From NCBI GenBank assembly GCA_018380115.1, contig JAGZUF010000014.1, positions 1-64,000 on the forward strand: a stretch of 64,000 nucleotides of DNA, given 5' to 3'. Source of the DNA: Oscillospiraceae bacterium. Lineage in GTDB: Bacteria > Bacillota > Clostridia > Oscillospirales > Ruminococcaceae. The translations under genes and the position numbers were made by a program. The notes under the pieces are model-generated. The model was not told the origin of the DNA. It searched no databases and worked only from the letters and a program-made list of their open reading frames with translations. Shown piece by piece: positions 41,670-50,704 of the stretch (position 1 is the stretch's first letter; each line of letters starts with the position of its first letter).

Positions 41670-42896
41670 TTACCAGCCCTTAACTTTGGCAATGCCCGTG
41701 AAGCCTAAAACGGCGCATACAAGCATTGCAGGAATCATTGCAATAAACGCACCGCTGTATGATTTGGTTACGTCATACACAGCATTCAGAATAGGGCTGC
41801 CAATAAAGGCACCGATACAAATCATGGACTGAATCCATCCCACGAAAGTAGCAGAATCCCTGGGGCCAAAGGCGCTGTTCACCATGGCGCAGGAAAGCAC
41901 CTTGGGGAACAGGTATGCAACACCCATAAGAATGCACACCAAATACATCATTCCAACGCTTGGCGTAGTAAAAGCCATGATTGCCACGCAACCAATGAAC
42001 ACGCAAATGAGCGCAATCATTGTCATGCGCGAGCCAATCCAGTCCGCAATGGCGCCGCCAGGCACCATGGTCACAGCATTTACCAGAAAAATCATGCCAA
42101 AGATAGAACCGACAAGCGCGGAGTCAAACCCCAGGTCCGACATATACACGGAAAGATTTGTATAAGTAGCGTAAAAGCACATGCCGAACAACAGGAAAAC
42201 GCCCATAATGGCATAGAAATTGTAAGTTTTCAGCGCCTGGCGGAAAGTGATGCCGGGCAATTCTTCTGTTGAGCTGGTTTGGGCAGACGGCAAAGCGTTT
42301 GCCGTTTCGGTGGGTTTTGGATCACGTGCAAGGAGGAGACGGATCACCACTGTGACAACGATCATTCCAATTGCCAGCCAGCGCAGGGTAGCGCCATATC
42401 CAATTGTGTTGATGAGGCTGCCCACCATGCGGCTTCCCACTGTGCCGCCCAATGCTCCCAATGTCATGGAAATCGAGAGCAATGTAGCTTGTCCCTTATC
42501 AAACCAGCGGTTCAATAATGTAATTGTGATGGCAGAAGAAAAGAAAGCCGCGCACAAACCCACCAGAAGAGCGCCGAAATAGAACAGATAAATATTAGAT
42601 GTGGTGGAGTAGATAAAAAAGCCGATGGCCAGCCCCAGCCCGCCCAGTACAGGTACATTTTTACTTTTCAGCCACTTTGTAACCTTGCCGAACTGCGTCA
42701 GGTAAAGCGCACTGGATAAGGAGTGGATAGAAAACACCAGCGAAAACTGAGTGCGGCTAATCTCAGGATGTACTTCTAGGATTGGCGCCATAAACTGGCT
42801 TACAACACTGTAGGAACAAGCATAATAAATATTCATTATAACCGTTGCAAGAAGCACAACATACCCATAATGAAATTTGAATTTTTTGGTTGCCAT
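41670..42896 (-). CDS. MFS transporter
   Basis: A protein of 408 residues with 12 expected membrane helices. It resembles the monocarboxylate/oxalate-formate (OFA-like) branch of the major facilitator superfamily: FHYGYVVLLATVIMNIYY at the start, and the loop GKVTKWLKSKNVPVLGGLGLA between helices 2 and 3. The gene follows the aldo/keto reductase by 30 bases. Having an MFS and a GntP carrier in one operon suggests uptake of one compound and export of another, or two related substrates. Confidence 0.85.
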   Translation of the reverse strand: MATKKFKFHYGYVVLLATVIMNIYYACSYSVVSQFMAPILEVHPEISRTQFSLVFSIHSLSSALYLTQFGKVTKWLKSKNVPVLGGLGLAIGFFIYSTTSNIYLFYFGALLVGLCAAFFSSAITITLLNRWFDKGQATLLSISMTLGALGGTVGSRMVGSLINTIGYGATLRWLAIGMIVVTVVIRLLLARDPKPTETANALPSAQTSSTEELPGITFRQALKTYNFYAIMGVFLLFGMCFYATYTNLSVYMSDLGFDSALVGSIFGMIFLVNAVTMVPGGAIADWIGSRMTMIALICVFIGCVAIMAFTTPSVGMMYLVCILMGVAYLFPKVLSCAMVNSAFGPRDSATFVGWIQSMICIGAFIGSPILNAVYDVTKSYSGAFIAMIPAMLVCAVLGFTGIAKVKGW

Positions 42897-42926
42897 ATTA
42901 ATAATTCTCCTGTAGGGATGGTGATG

Positions 42927-43925
42927 TCAGTCTTGATAAGTGTCACGTTTCAGGCGCAAATAATCCAGCTCTGCATTTGTGAGGTGCAGATTCAGAGTTT
43001 TGATGCAGTCATCCAACTCCCACAGATTCTGCGGTCCAATCTGAGCAGCCAGCGGAAGATCCTGTGAGAGCACGTACGCAAGGGCGATATTCACGCCGCT
43101 ACAGCCGTGTACTTTGGCAAGCTCCAGAGCTCGCTCGCGGCGCTTAAAGTTTTCTTCGGTCAGAAAAGACTCTTTGGTAGCCATGGGGGCCTTTTCAGGA
43201 TCGTAGGCCGGCAGAAGCGGATCTACAAAGAAACCGGCGCCCTGCGCCGCCCATGCAAACAGAGCGATGTCATGGTCTTTATGCCACTGTGCGAATTCGT
43301 CATCGGCATACCATGTACCTGGCCAACGGTTATATTTGGCATGTACAAGACTGTAAGATGGACTGGATACAGAGGGGCCGCGGTAATTCATCCGCTTGCA
43401 GTAGTCCAGGGCTTCCTGAACACGTGAGGGCTGCCAGCTGCTGACGCCGAACGCTTTGAAATATCCTGCAATGCGAAGTTCTTCCAGCTTATCCATCAAA
43501 GCTTCTACCGGAACATGGGGGTCATCCCGGTGTATCATATATAAATCAAAATAATCCACACCTACGCGATCAAGGCTATACATCAGATCTTCCTGAATGA
43601 AGGTGGGGCTAACTCTGACAAACTCCTCATGCAGAACACCTTTGCGGTCAATCAGACAATTACAGCATTTATCAGAAATCATAATATTTTCGCGTTTGAT
43701 ACCGGACGAGCGCAACCAACGATCCAGGATTTCTTCACTTTTGGCAATACCGTTGCCCTTTCCGTAATAGCGGCCGGTATCAATCATCGTTCCGCCGCGC
43801 TCTACATACAAATCCATCATTTTGTGAGCTTCGGCTTCGGCATCCAGGCTGAACCAGGCCGTCCCGAAAATCAGGCGGGGAACAGGCTTGTCCAAGCCGC
43901 GCACGCTGATATAATCCATGTTCAT
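42927..43925 (-). CDS. aldo/keto reductase
   Basis: A protein of 332 residues. The AKR tetrad is visible: D and Y in MIDTGRYYGKGNG (about 48-58), K in MISDKC, H in YMIHRDDP. It reduces or oxidises carbonyl compounds with NAD(P)H. The start is ATG 43925 with AAAAGGGG before it (a second ATG two codons on is possible). It is first gene of the minus-strand operon and divergent from a LacI-type regulator. Probable role: dehydrogenase step for a sugar or sugar-acid substrate. Confidence 0.9.
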   Translation of the reverse strand: MNMDYISVRGLDKPVPRLIFGTAWFSLDAEAEAHKMMDLYVERGGTMIDTGRYYGKGNGIAKSEEILDRWLRSSGIKRENIMISDKCCNCLIDRKGVLHEEFVRVSPTFIQEDLMYSLDRVGVDYFDLYMIHRDDPHVPVEALMDKLEELRIAGYFKAFGVSSWQPSRVQEALDYCKRMNYRGPSVSSPSYSLVHAKYNRWPGTWYADDEFAQWHKDHDIALFAWAAQGAGFFVDPLLPAYDPEKAPMATKESFLTEENFKRRERALELAKVHGCSGVNIALAYVLSQDLPLAAQIGPQNLWELDDCIKTLNLHLTNAELDYLRLKRDTYQD

Positions 43926-43963
43926 AACCCCTTTTGCTATTAGATTTTAAAGTTAGTGATCAC

Positions 43964-44115
43964 TTGTAAGCGATTTTATCATTTGTGATTGTTAAAAACA
44001 AGACGATTTCAATTTTTTCAAGAATAGAGAGAAATTTGTTAATTTTATAACAAATTCGCAATAGAAAAATTGGCAGAAGTGGCGAAAATTAATAGGGGTT
44101 TAGAAACGATTGAAA
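43964..44115. promoter_or_regulatory. AT-rich regulatory region with three CGATT-centred LacI-type sites
   Basis: Three similar sites share a central CGATT in A/T-rich flanks: GTAAGCGATTTTA (43966-43978), AAGACGATTTCA (44000-44011) and GAAACGATTGAA (44103-44114). LacI-family operators usually have a central CG with near-symmetrical flanks. They lie between the divergent AKR operon and lacI, in a 330-base stretch much AT-richer than the rest of the window. A palindrome AGTGATCACT at 43955-43964 is also present. Confidence 0.5.
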
Positions 44116-44256
44116 TAATATATGATAAAATATAAGAAAAAATAGAAATCAATGATTGAAGAGCCAGAAGGGGCCTTGACGTTTATTTTTGATTGGTGCT
44201 ATTCTAATTGATATGGTTTTAGAAATTTGTGAAATAGATAAGAAAGAAGGTTTTTT

Positions 44257-45252
44257 ATGTCTATTACGCAAAAGCAAATTGCACAGAAAGCAGGAGTATC
44301 CTGTGCTACTGTATCTCGGGTGCTCCGTTCACCAAGCTCCGTACGCCGCCAGTTGTCCAGTCAGGTATATGCCGCCATGCGTGAATTGGGGGTTAAGGCG
44401 CAAAGTGGAGAGTTATTAGAAGAAACACGCAATGATATTTTGGTTGTAGTAAATGATTTTACCTATTCATTGTACGGAGAATTCATTACAGGCATTTCTA
44501 ATATTGCAGCTGAAAAAGGGATGAGTATAACGTTGTGTAACAGTTGCGGAAATCTCTCTGTAGAACGGAATGCAGTCAATAATGCCTGCCGAGGCGGCTA
44601 TGTCGGGATTATTTTTGTAACTGCCGAGGACACCACAGAATATCGGGAAATGGTAGCCCAGGCAACGATACCAATTGTATTTTTAAATCGCAAAATTGAA
44701 GGGCTTGATTATGATTCTGTGCTACTTTCTCACTTTGAAACTGCACGTATTGCAGTACGCCGGTTACTGGAAGAAGGTCATCAGAAGATTGCTATGCTTT
44801 CCACGGATATCGATTCTACTAATACCCGCGCAGAAAAAGCCGGATTTATAGACGCTCTTCTGGAAAGCGGCGTTCCCTATACGGCGGCCCACTCCGGAAT
44901 TTTTTATTATCCTAACACTTACCGGGGCGGCTATGATTTTGCCTGCCGTTTCAATCTGGAAAAATTAGATTACTCTGCATTATATGTAATCAGCAGTGAA
45001 CAAACAGTAGGGTTAATATGGAACAGTATTCAAGAGCCGAAAGGGAAATTTTCCGAGGTGAAAATACTAGCGTTAAATAGAAGCAAGGTTCTGCTCGGCC
45101 AATACCCTAACTTAATCACGATGGAACAGCCTGTACAGGAGATGGGACGCAAAGCTGTAGAAGTTTTGCTGGAACGTGCGGCCGCGCCGAACCGAGATCG
45201 GATGAACGTTCAATATAATGCCTTGTTCGAAAAAAAGCCTTCCCATTTTTAG
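44257..45252 (+). CDS. LacI-family transcription regulator
   Basis: A protein of 331 residues. The N-terminal helix-turn-helix is standard: TQKQIAQKAGVSCATVSRVL (residues 4-23). A periplasmic-binding-like ligand domain follows, with LLEEGHQKIAMLS and the C-terminal EMGRKAVEVLLERA. AAAGAAGG stands before the ATG. It is divergent from the AKR-MFS-GntP operon and probably controls it. The gene is visibly AT-richer than its neighbours and uses more A/T-ending codons, a sign of acquisition. Confidence 0.93.
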   Translation: MSITQKQIAQKAGVSCATVSRVLRSPSSVRRQLSSQVYAAMRELGVKAQSGELLEETRNDILVVVNDFTYSLYGEFITGISNIAAEKGMSITLCNSCGNLSVERNAVNNACRGGYVGIIFVTAEDTTEYREMVAQATIPIVFLNRKIEGLDYDSVLLSHFETARIAVRRLLEEGHQKIAMLSTDIDSTNTRAEKAGFIDALLESGVPYTAAHSGIFYYPNTYRGGYDFACRFNLEKLDYSALYVISSEQTVGLIWNSIQEPKGKFSEVKILALNRSKVLLGQYPNLITMEQPVQEMGRKAVEVLLERAAAPNRDRMNVQYNALFEKKPSHF

Positions 45253-45278
45253 TAAAGGGGCGTAAATAGGTGCTCTGC

Positions 45279-45307
45279 TTGCAAAAAAAGGCAGTTTGTG
45301 CCATAAT
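45279..45307 (+). promoter_or_regulatory. nrdR promoter
   Basis: TTGCAA (45279-45284), 17-base spacer, CATAAT (45302-45307) preceded by TTGTGC. Confidence 0.65.
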
Positions 45308-45369
45308 GAAACACAAGATACGGGCCGGCATGGTGCAGCCGGCACAGCAGAGCAGGAGGAGGTTTACCC

Positions 45370-45843
45370 ATGAAGTGCCCTTATTGCGGCGAGATAGAAT
45401 CCAAGGTGATAGATTCCCGCCCGGCGGACGATGGAAGCCGTATTCGCCGCCGGCGCGAATGCCTTTCGTGCCAGAAGCGTTTTACTACTTATGAAATAGT
45501 GGAGACGGTGCCTCTGATGGTGGTGAAGCGAGACCATTCACGTGAGGCCTTCAACCGTCAGAAGCTTTTGAACGGCCTGCTGCGCGCGTGTGAAAAGCGC
45601 CCTGTCTCCTACGAGCAGATGGAAAAAGCCGTAGACAATATCGAGCAGGCGCTTTTGAACTCATACGAGCGGGAAATTACCAGCATGCACATCGGTGAGC
45701 TTGCCATGCAGGAGCTGAAGAAAATCGACGAGGTCGCCTACGTGCGCTTTGCCTCGGTGTACCGCCAGTTCAGCGACATTGACACGTTTATGAACGAGCT
45801 TTCCGAGCTGCTGGCCAAACGCTCAAAACACAGCAAAGAATAA
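45370..45843 (+). CDS. nrdR: transcription repressor NrdR
   Basis: A protein of 157 residues. It has a zinc ribbon with CPYC (residues 3-6) and CLSC (about 31-34), then an ATP-cone (VVKRDHSREAFNRQKLLNGLLRAC, outlined). It represses ribonucleotide reductase genes when dATP is high. GCAGGAGGAGG precedes the ATG. The end overlaps the convergent DUF4363 gene by 21 bases. No reductase gene is in this window. Confidence 0.97.
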   Translation: MKCPYCGEIESKVIDSRPADDGSRIRRRRECLSCQKRFTTYEIVETVPLMVVKRDHSREAFNRQKLLNGLLRACEKRPVSYEQMEKAVDNIEQALLNSYEREITSMHIGELAMQELKKIDEVAYVRFASVYRQFSDIDTFMNELSELLAKRSKHSKE

Positions 45844-46191
45844 ATGGCGCGCAGCCTGTACCTGCGCACAAAACCTGTCGGCCTCACTCACAAGGTCCGG
45901 CAGGTTTTCTTCATTCAGAAAGCCGCGCAGGCCCGCCAGACTGACGGCAATGGAGCTGACGCCGGTGCGCTGGCTGAACACCTCCAGCCCGGCCTGATGT
46001 GCAGAAAAGTATTCTTCTGTCTGCGAAAGCGCGGCCTCTGCGGCGGCAAAGTCTCCGGCCTGGGCCTGCTGTTTGATTGATTGAGCGCCGCTGCAAAGGG
46101 TTTGTGTCACCCGGAGGGAATATGCTTCGCAGCAGGCGCTGAACCCCAGTGCGGCGGCAAAAATAAGCAAGGCGGCAATGGTGCGGCGCAT
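45823..46191 (-). CDS. DUF4363-like membrane-anchored small protein
   Basis: A protein of 122 residues with an N-terminal hydrophobic segment (about 5-22, TIAALLIFAAALGFSACC) and a helical remainder (DFAAAEAALSQTEEYF). It matches the DUF4363 family, which is uncharacterised. The gene starts one base after the DUF421 stop; the pair is co-transcribed. Its 3' end overlaps nrdR. Confidence 0.65.
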   Translation of the reverse strand: MRRTIAALLIFAAALGFSACCEAYSLRVTQTLCSGAQSIKQQAQAGDFAAAEAALSQTEEYFSAHQAGLEVFSQRTGVSSIAVSLAGLRGFLNEENLPDLVSEADRFCAQVQAARHLFFAVF

Positions 46192-46192
46192 A

Positions 46193-46894
46193 TCAGGCGC
46201 CTCCCTTCGTTTTTTCTATCTGCACATTTTTTGCTACAAGCTGCGTTTCTCCGGCGTCGTTGCACAGAAAAAGAAGCACATCACCCAGCGCCGTGTGCTT
46301 TTGGCGAAGCTGCTTCAGCGCCCATTCTCGCGTAAGGCCCAAAAATTCAAGTGAATCGTCCGCCCAGTCTCCATCAATAATGATGGGAAGGCTGGGCAGC
46401 TTTGCTTTTGGCGGCTTCAGCCCAAGCGCGCCGTTTGCGGCGCTGTCTGCCTCAAAAGTGCGCTGTACGCTGACGCTGCCGTTCGTCTCCACGATGGCCA
46501 GCGCAACATCCGACAGCTCGAAAATATCCTTTGCGCGCAGGGCCTCCAGCAGATCGTCAGGCGTAAAGCGCAGCTCTTTCAGCCGTTTTTGGTCTATCAC
46601 GCCCTCGCGCATCACAATGCGCGGCCGCCCGGATACGAGACGCTGCGCCCGGCGGAACCTTACGCACAGGGCAGAGACAAGTATCTCACAGGCAACAATA
46701 AGAAACACCGTCAGCATGCTGGTGACGAGGGGGACATCCGGCGATTCGATGGACAGGGACGCAAGGTTTGAGATGAGGATGGTGGACACCAGCTCGGAGG
46801 GCTGCAGCTCGCCAAGCTGCTTTTTGCCCATCAGGCGCATAGCGGCCACAATAAGCACATATACCACAAGCGTGCGAAGCACCAGCAGAAACAC
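46193..46894 (-). CDS. DUF421 (YetF-like) membrane protein
   Basis: A protein of 233 residues. Three membrane helices fill residues 1-80 (the YetF pattern: RLMGKKQLGELQPSELVSTILISNLAS in outline), then a soluble alpha/beta domain from about 90 (GRPRIVMREGVIDQKRLKELRFTPDDLLEALRA in outline). DUF421 proteins occur with spore-related loci. The start is GTG at 46894: AGGAGG stands 7 bases before it, and no ATG is available. It is divergent from the ger operon. Confidence 0.88.
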   Translation of the reverse strand: MFLLVLRTLVVYVLIVAAMRLMGKKQLGELQPSELVSTILISNLASLSIESPDVPLVTSMLTVFLIVACEILVSALCVRFRRAQRLVSGRPRIVMREGVIDQKRLKELRFTPDDLLEALRAKDIFELSDVALAIVETNGSVSVQRTFEADSAANGALGLKPPKAKLPSLPIIIDGDWADDSLEFLGLTREWALKQLRQKHTALGDVLLFLCNDAGETQLVAKNVQIEKTKGGA

Positions 46895-46997
46895 AAATAT
46901 GCCTCCTTCTCAAAACGGAACTGCCTGTAATATGCCCGAAAAGGTTTAAATGCAAACACTTTCCGCCATACTGATACAGGAAAAGGAGAGTGGGAAC

Positions 46998-48461
46998 ATG
47001 GGCGAAAAGCTTTCCAAAAACCTTGCGCAGAACAAACAGGCGCTGGAGGCGCAGTTCGGCGGGACGGTAGATTTGTATATGAAAGACGTGCAGCTTTGCG
47101 GGATCCCCTGCTGTATCTGCATGTTTGAGGGGCTTTCCAGCATTGAAAGGCTGTGGATCATGATGCTGGATTCTCTTTCAAAGCCGCAGGTGATGCCGCG
47201 CGACGGAAAAGAGCTGCTGGCGTTTCTGCACGACAGGACAGCCATTCCGCTTGAGTCAAACATTCTAAGCACCTTTGAAGAGGTGCGCACCCAGCTTACA
47301 GCGGGAACAAGCGTGATTCTGATAGACGGTGCGGCGCAGGCGCTGGTGCTGTCAACCCAAAGCATGCAGTTCCGCTCTGTGTCTGAGCCAAGCGGGGAAA
47401 ATAACCTGCGCGGCTCACGCGAGGGCTTTGTAGAGCTGCTGCGCGTAAACATCAGCCTGGTGCGCCGGCTGGTGCGCACAGAGACCTTTATGGCGGAAAC
47501 GCTTACCTGCGGCGAAAAAACACAGACGGAACTGGCACTTTTATATGACAGAAAGCTTGTGTCTCAGCCCCTGCTGGATGAAATACGCCGCCGCGCCAGC
47601 CAAGCCAGGCTGCCCTTTTTGTTTGATACCGGCTATCTTGCACCCTTTTTACAGCGCGGATATTTTTCGTTTTTTCAATCGGTGGGCTATACGGAACGGC
47701 CCGATACTGCCGCGGCAAAAATATGCGAGGGAAAAATTGTGCTGATGGCGAACGGCAGCCCCTTTGCCATGCTCATCCCTTATTTTTTCAGTGAAAATTT
47801 TTCCAGCATGGACGACTATTCAGAAAAAGCCTATTTTGCCACGCTGGTGCGCTGCCTGAAATATGCCGCCTTTCTGATAGCTGTGATGCTGCAGGGGGTG
47901 TTTGTCAGCATAGCGAATTTCACGCCGGAGCTGCTGCCCAAGGAAATGCTTTACAAAATAGCGGCCAGCGAACAGGCCACACCGCTTCCGCTTTTTCTGG
48001 AGGCCATTCTGGTCACCTTCCTTCTGGAAATTGTACGTGAGGCAGGCCTGCGCCTTCCAAAACCTATCGGCCATTCTGTCAGCCTTGTGGCGGCGCTTAT
48101 TGTGGGGGACACTGCGGTGTCGGCAGGGCTTGTGGGCACGCCTGTTGTCATTGTGGCGGCGCTTACGGCCATTTGTACCTTTGTGGTGCCTTCTCTGTAC
48201 GAGCCCATTACCGTGCTACGCCTTTTATTCATTCTGGCGGGCGGGCTTCTGGGCCCGCTGGGCATTGCAGGCATGTTTTTCTGCATGCTGGTGTCGGCCA
48301 GCGGCATGCATGCGTTCGGCATCCCGTATCTTGCGCCTATTGCGCCCTCTACCGGCGGCTTTCTGCGTGACGGAATCATTCGCCTTGCGTGGCCCTCGCT
48401 GGCCGAAAAGACATTCACCGTGCGGGACCTTCCGCAGGACGAAAAGGGGGACACGCTATGA
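46998..48461 (+). CDS. GerA-family spore germinant receptor subunit A
   Basis: A protein of 487 residues. It is the receptor A subunit in the inner spore membrane. The N-terminal hydrophilic domain (1-230) holds the lines LYMKDVQLCGIPCCICMFEGL and VILIDG. About five membrane helices follow from about 275, with PFAMLIPYFFSENFSSMDDYSEKAYFATLVR in outline and the PIGHSVSLVAALIVGDTAV motif. Start ATG 46998 with AAAAGGAGA upstream; an in-frame ATG at 46950 lacks a ribosome site. It overlaps the next gene by ATGA. Confidence 0.93.
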   Translation: MGEKLSKNLAQNKQALEAQFGGTVDLYMKDVQLCGIPCCICMFEGLSSIERLWIMMLDSLSKPQVMPRDGKELLAFLHDRTAIPLESNILSTFEEVRTQLTAGTSVILIDGAAQALVLSTQSMQFRSVSEPSGENNLRGSREGFVELLRVNISLVRRLVRTETFMAETLTCGEKTQTELALLYDRKLVSQPLLDEIRRRASQARLPFLFDTGYLAPFLQRGYFSFFQSVGYTERPDTAAAKICEGKIVLMANGSPFAMLIPYFFSENFSSMDDYSEKAYFATLVRCLKYAAFLIAVMLQGVFVSIANFTPELLPKEMLYKIAASEQATPLPLFLEAILVTFLLEIVREAGLRLPKPIGHSVSLVAALIVGDTAVSAGLVGTPVVIVAALTAICTFVVPSLYEPITVLRLLFILAGGLLGPLGIAGMFFCMLVSASGMHAFGIPYLAPIAPSTGGFLRDGIIRLAWPSLAEKTFTVRDLPQDEKGDTL

Positions 48462-49480
48462 ACGACCGCAAGGCCACCCGCCGAACCAGTCTGGCTACTT
48501 TACTTTTTTTGGCGCTTTCGGCAGATGTAGTGGTGCGCCCTTTTTCGGTACAGACTGTTTCAGGCGCTGTACAGGGTATCTGGATGGCGGCCTATGACGC
48601 TCTTGCCGTATTTGCTCTGCTGGCTCTGGCTGCGTTTGGTGCGGCGGGCGGGGAGGGCATGCCGGAGGCCCGGCAGTCAAAACCGGCCCTGGCCGTCTGG
48701 TTGATTGCCTTTTCCTTTTCCGGAGGCATGACGCTGTTAAAGGCAGAAGAATTTTACCGTTATATCAGCGATGTTTCACTGCCCGCCGTCGTCACAGCCG
48801 CCGTGCTTCTGGCGGTGGCGGGATATGCTGCCTGCTGTGGCTTTGAAACGCTCAGCCGCACGGCGCAGGTCATTCTCTGGCTGTTTGCCGCCAGTCTGCT
48901 TTTGCTGCTTGTGTCCAATATCGGCGGTATGCGCATTACAAATCTGGAATGGCAGACGGCCCCATGGAAAGACAGTATTCCCAGCGCTGTTCAGGGGTTT
49001 TCTCTTTCGGCGGAATGGATATTGTTTCTGATGATGGAGCCCGGCGGCACGGCACAGCGCCTGAAAAGTGCCGGCGGCATATTAGTCAAAGTGTTTTTTG
49101 TTTTCTGTGGCCTGTGTATTCTCTCTGAACTGGTGCTTGGCAGCGCGGGCGCCGCGCAGCTTCAGGCGGCGCACACGCTTGCGCGCTTGGGCGGCCTGTC
49201 AGTATTTCGGCGCTTTGATGCCCTGCACACAGGAATTTGGATGCTGGTCATGCTGGCAAAGCTGGCCTTGATGATATTTGGTGCGAAGCAGGCTTTGGGG
49301 CGGCTGGCCTCGGGGGATTTTCAAGCGGGACGCGGTGTTTCCGCAGTATTTGCCGTTCTGGCAGGCGCATGTATTGCATCGGCTGTGCCGGTAGCCGCCC
49401 GCGGCAGTGTGGGAACGGCCATCACAGCGGTTGGATTTGCCGCCCTTTTGCTGGCCGGGATAAGGAGGCGTGCGCGATGA
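48458..49480 (+). CDS. GerB-family germination permease-like subunit
   Basis: A protein of 340 residues with about ten hydrophobic segments, of the APC-like GerAB/spore permease family. In germinant receptors this subunit binds the germinant. The family is recognised mainly from hydrophobicity and position between the A and C subunit genes; individual motifs are weak. The ATG overlaps the previous stop (ATGA), and the stop overlaps the next start in the same way, so all three subunits are translationally coupled. Confidence 0.82.
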   Translation: MNDRKATRRTSLATLLFLALSADVVVRPFSVQTVSGAVQGIWMAAYDALAVFALLALAAFGAAGGEGMPEARQSKPALAVWLIAFSFSGGMTLLKAEEFYRYISDVSLPAVVTAAVLLAVAGYAACCGFETLSRTAQVILWLFAASLLLLLVSNIGGMRITNLEWQTAPWKDSIPSAVQGFSLSAEWILFLMMEPGGTAQRLKSAGGILVKVFFVFCGLCILSELVLGSAGAAQLQAAHTLARLGGLSVFRRFDALHTGIWMLVMLAKLALMIFGAKQALGRLASGDFQAGRGVSAVFAVLAGACIASAVPVAARGSVGTAITAVGFAALLLAGIRRRAR

Positions 49481-50547
49481 AAAGGTTCGGATATATGCTG
49501 CTGTGCGTTTTGCCCCTCGCTTTGCTGTGCACGCTGTGCGGATGTTCCAGCCTCAGCCTGGGGGAGCGCGCTATTGTCAAGGCCATTTATCTTGATGGAA
49601 CGCCGGGAAGCTACACAGCCAGCCTAGTTGTATTCACATGTGAGCCCACGACAGATACTGCCTCTGCGAAGGGGGAAGCAAAAATCTATTCCGCCACAGA
49701 AGAAGACATTGGTGAAGCACTGGAGGCGGCAGAAAAAGAGCAGGCAAAAGTGCCTTTTTATGCGCAAAATGAGCTTTTGTTCCTTGGCCCGCAAATCACA
49801 CAGACGGGCATAGGCAAAGCACTTGCCTATTTTACCGGTGAACAGGCAGCCCGGCCCAATCTTTCTGTATTTACTGTGCCGGTGGACGCACAGGCGTTCA
49901 AAAAGCTGGAAAAGACGATTGCTCAGACCATTCAGGAGGCAGAGCGTGTGGCGGACGACGCACAGATGGGAATGGGCCGCACGATGAGCGAGCTTGCCCT
50001 GCAAAATGAGGAAGAACAGTTCAGCGGCCTGCTGCCCGTGCTGCGTTTTGGCGAGCAGGAAGAGCCGAAGGTGGATTCCATGCTGCTGTTCCAAAACGAC
50101 ACGCCGCAGGGCACAATGCATGGCACACAGCTTGGGCTGGCTTTGGTGGCGGGCGGCCAGACAGACCGGATGCAGTTTTCTTTCTACCACGACGGCGGGT
50201 ATTATCATGTGGAGACACAGCGCCTGCGCCTGGTAAAGCAGGCGGCGCAGGAAGAAAAAGGTCTGCGGCTGCACCTGTCTTTGGCGGGCAGCACCGCTGT
50301 TATTACAAGGGACGGAAAGCCGCTGCACGGGCAGGAGGCACAGGCTGCAGCGGGCCTTGTGAACGATTTCCTGTGCCAGGAGTGGAAGAAGCTTAATAGA
50401 AAGACATTTCTGAAAGGCAATGATATATGCGAGCTTTCTTTCTGGCTGCTGCAAAAGGATATTCCCGCGGCGCAGGCACTGCTTCATGCACCCGTGCAGG
50501 AGCGGCAGGACATTGTGTCTTTTGAAAGCCGCTTGCGCGCAAAGTGA
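49477..50547 (+). CDS. GerC-family spore germination lipoprotein
   Basis: A protein of 356 residues. It begins with a lipoprotein signal ending LCTLCGC (lipobox cysteine at about residue 23), then the GerAC lines LGERAIVKAIYLDG and FYAQNELLFLGPQITQTGIG in outline. The C-terminal domain contains LRLHLSLAGSTAVI. In GerA-type receptors this is the peripheral C subunit. TAAGGAGG precedes the ATG. A hairpin terminator follows, so the operon is gerA-B-C only. Confidence 0.9.
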   Translation: MKRFGYMLLCVLPLALLCTLCGCSSLSLGERAIVKAIYLDGTPGSYTASLVVFTCEPTTDTASAKGEAKIYSATEEDIGEALEAAEKEQAKVPFYAQNELLFLGPQITQTGIGKALAYFTGEQAARPNLSVFTVPVDAQAFKKLEKTIAQTIQEAERVADDAQMGMGRTMSELALQNEEEQFSGLLPVLRFGEQEEPKVDSMLLFQNDTPQGTMHGTQLGLALVAGGQTDRMQFSFYHDGGYYHVETQRLRLVKQAAQEEKGLRLHLSLAGSTAVITRDGKPLHGQEAQAAAGLVNDFLCQEWKKLNRKTFLKGNDICELSFWLLQKDIPAAQALLHAPVQERQDIVSFESRLRAK

Positions 50548-50568
50548 TAAAGCATTCCACCAGTAAAG

Positions 50569-50604
50569 GACAGGCGGCCGTGCCGGCAGCACGGCCGCCC
50601 TGTC
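50569..50604 (+). terminator. terminator of the ger operon
   Basis: A 15-bp stem (50569-50583 with 50589-50604, one bulged G) followed by TTTG. Confidence 0.8.
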
Positions 50605-50625
50605 TTTGAATACAAAACAAAAGTC

Positions 50626-50689
50626 TTGACAAAATCACAAAGTGCTATTACTATATAATACATAGTATGTATTGCATAGTATACTGTGA
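50626..50689 (+). promoter_or_regulatory. padR promoter with PadR-type palindromes
   Basis: Consensus TTGACA at 50626-50631; TATAAT at 50654-50659 gives a 22-base spacer, longer than usual, so the -10 actually used is uncertain. A perfect palindrome ATACATA-G-TATGTAT (50658-50672) overlaps the -10, and AGTATACT follows at 50678-50685. PadR repressors bind ATGT/ACAT-type repeats, so autoregulation is likely. Confidence 0.65.
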
Positions 50690-50704
50690 AAGGAAACCCT
50701 GCCC

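Noticed and set aside
33440..45260. Classic integrative element at ssrA
   Set aside because: No integrase, no direct repeat of the ssrA 3' end and no mobility gene could be found by eye; kept only as an inferred accessory block.
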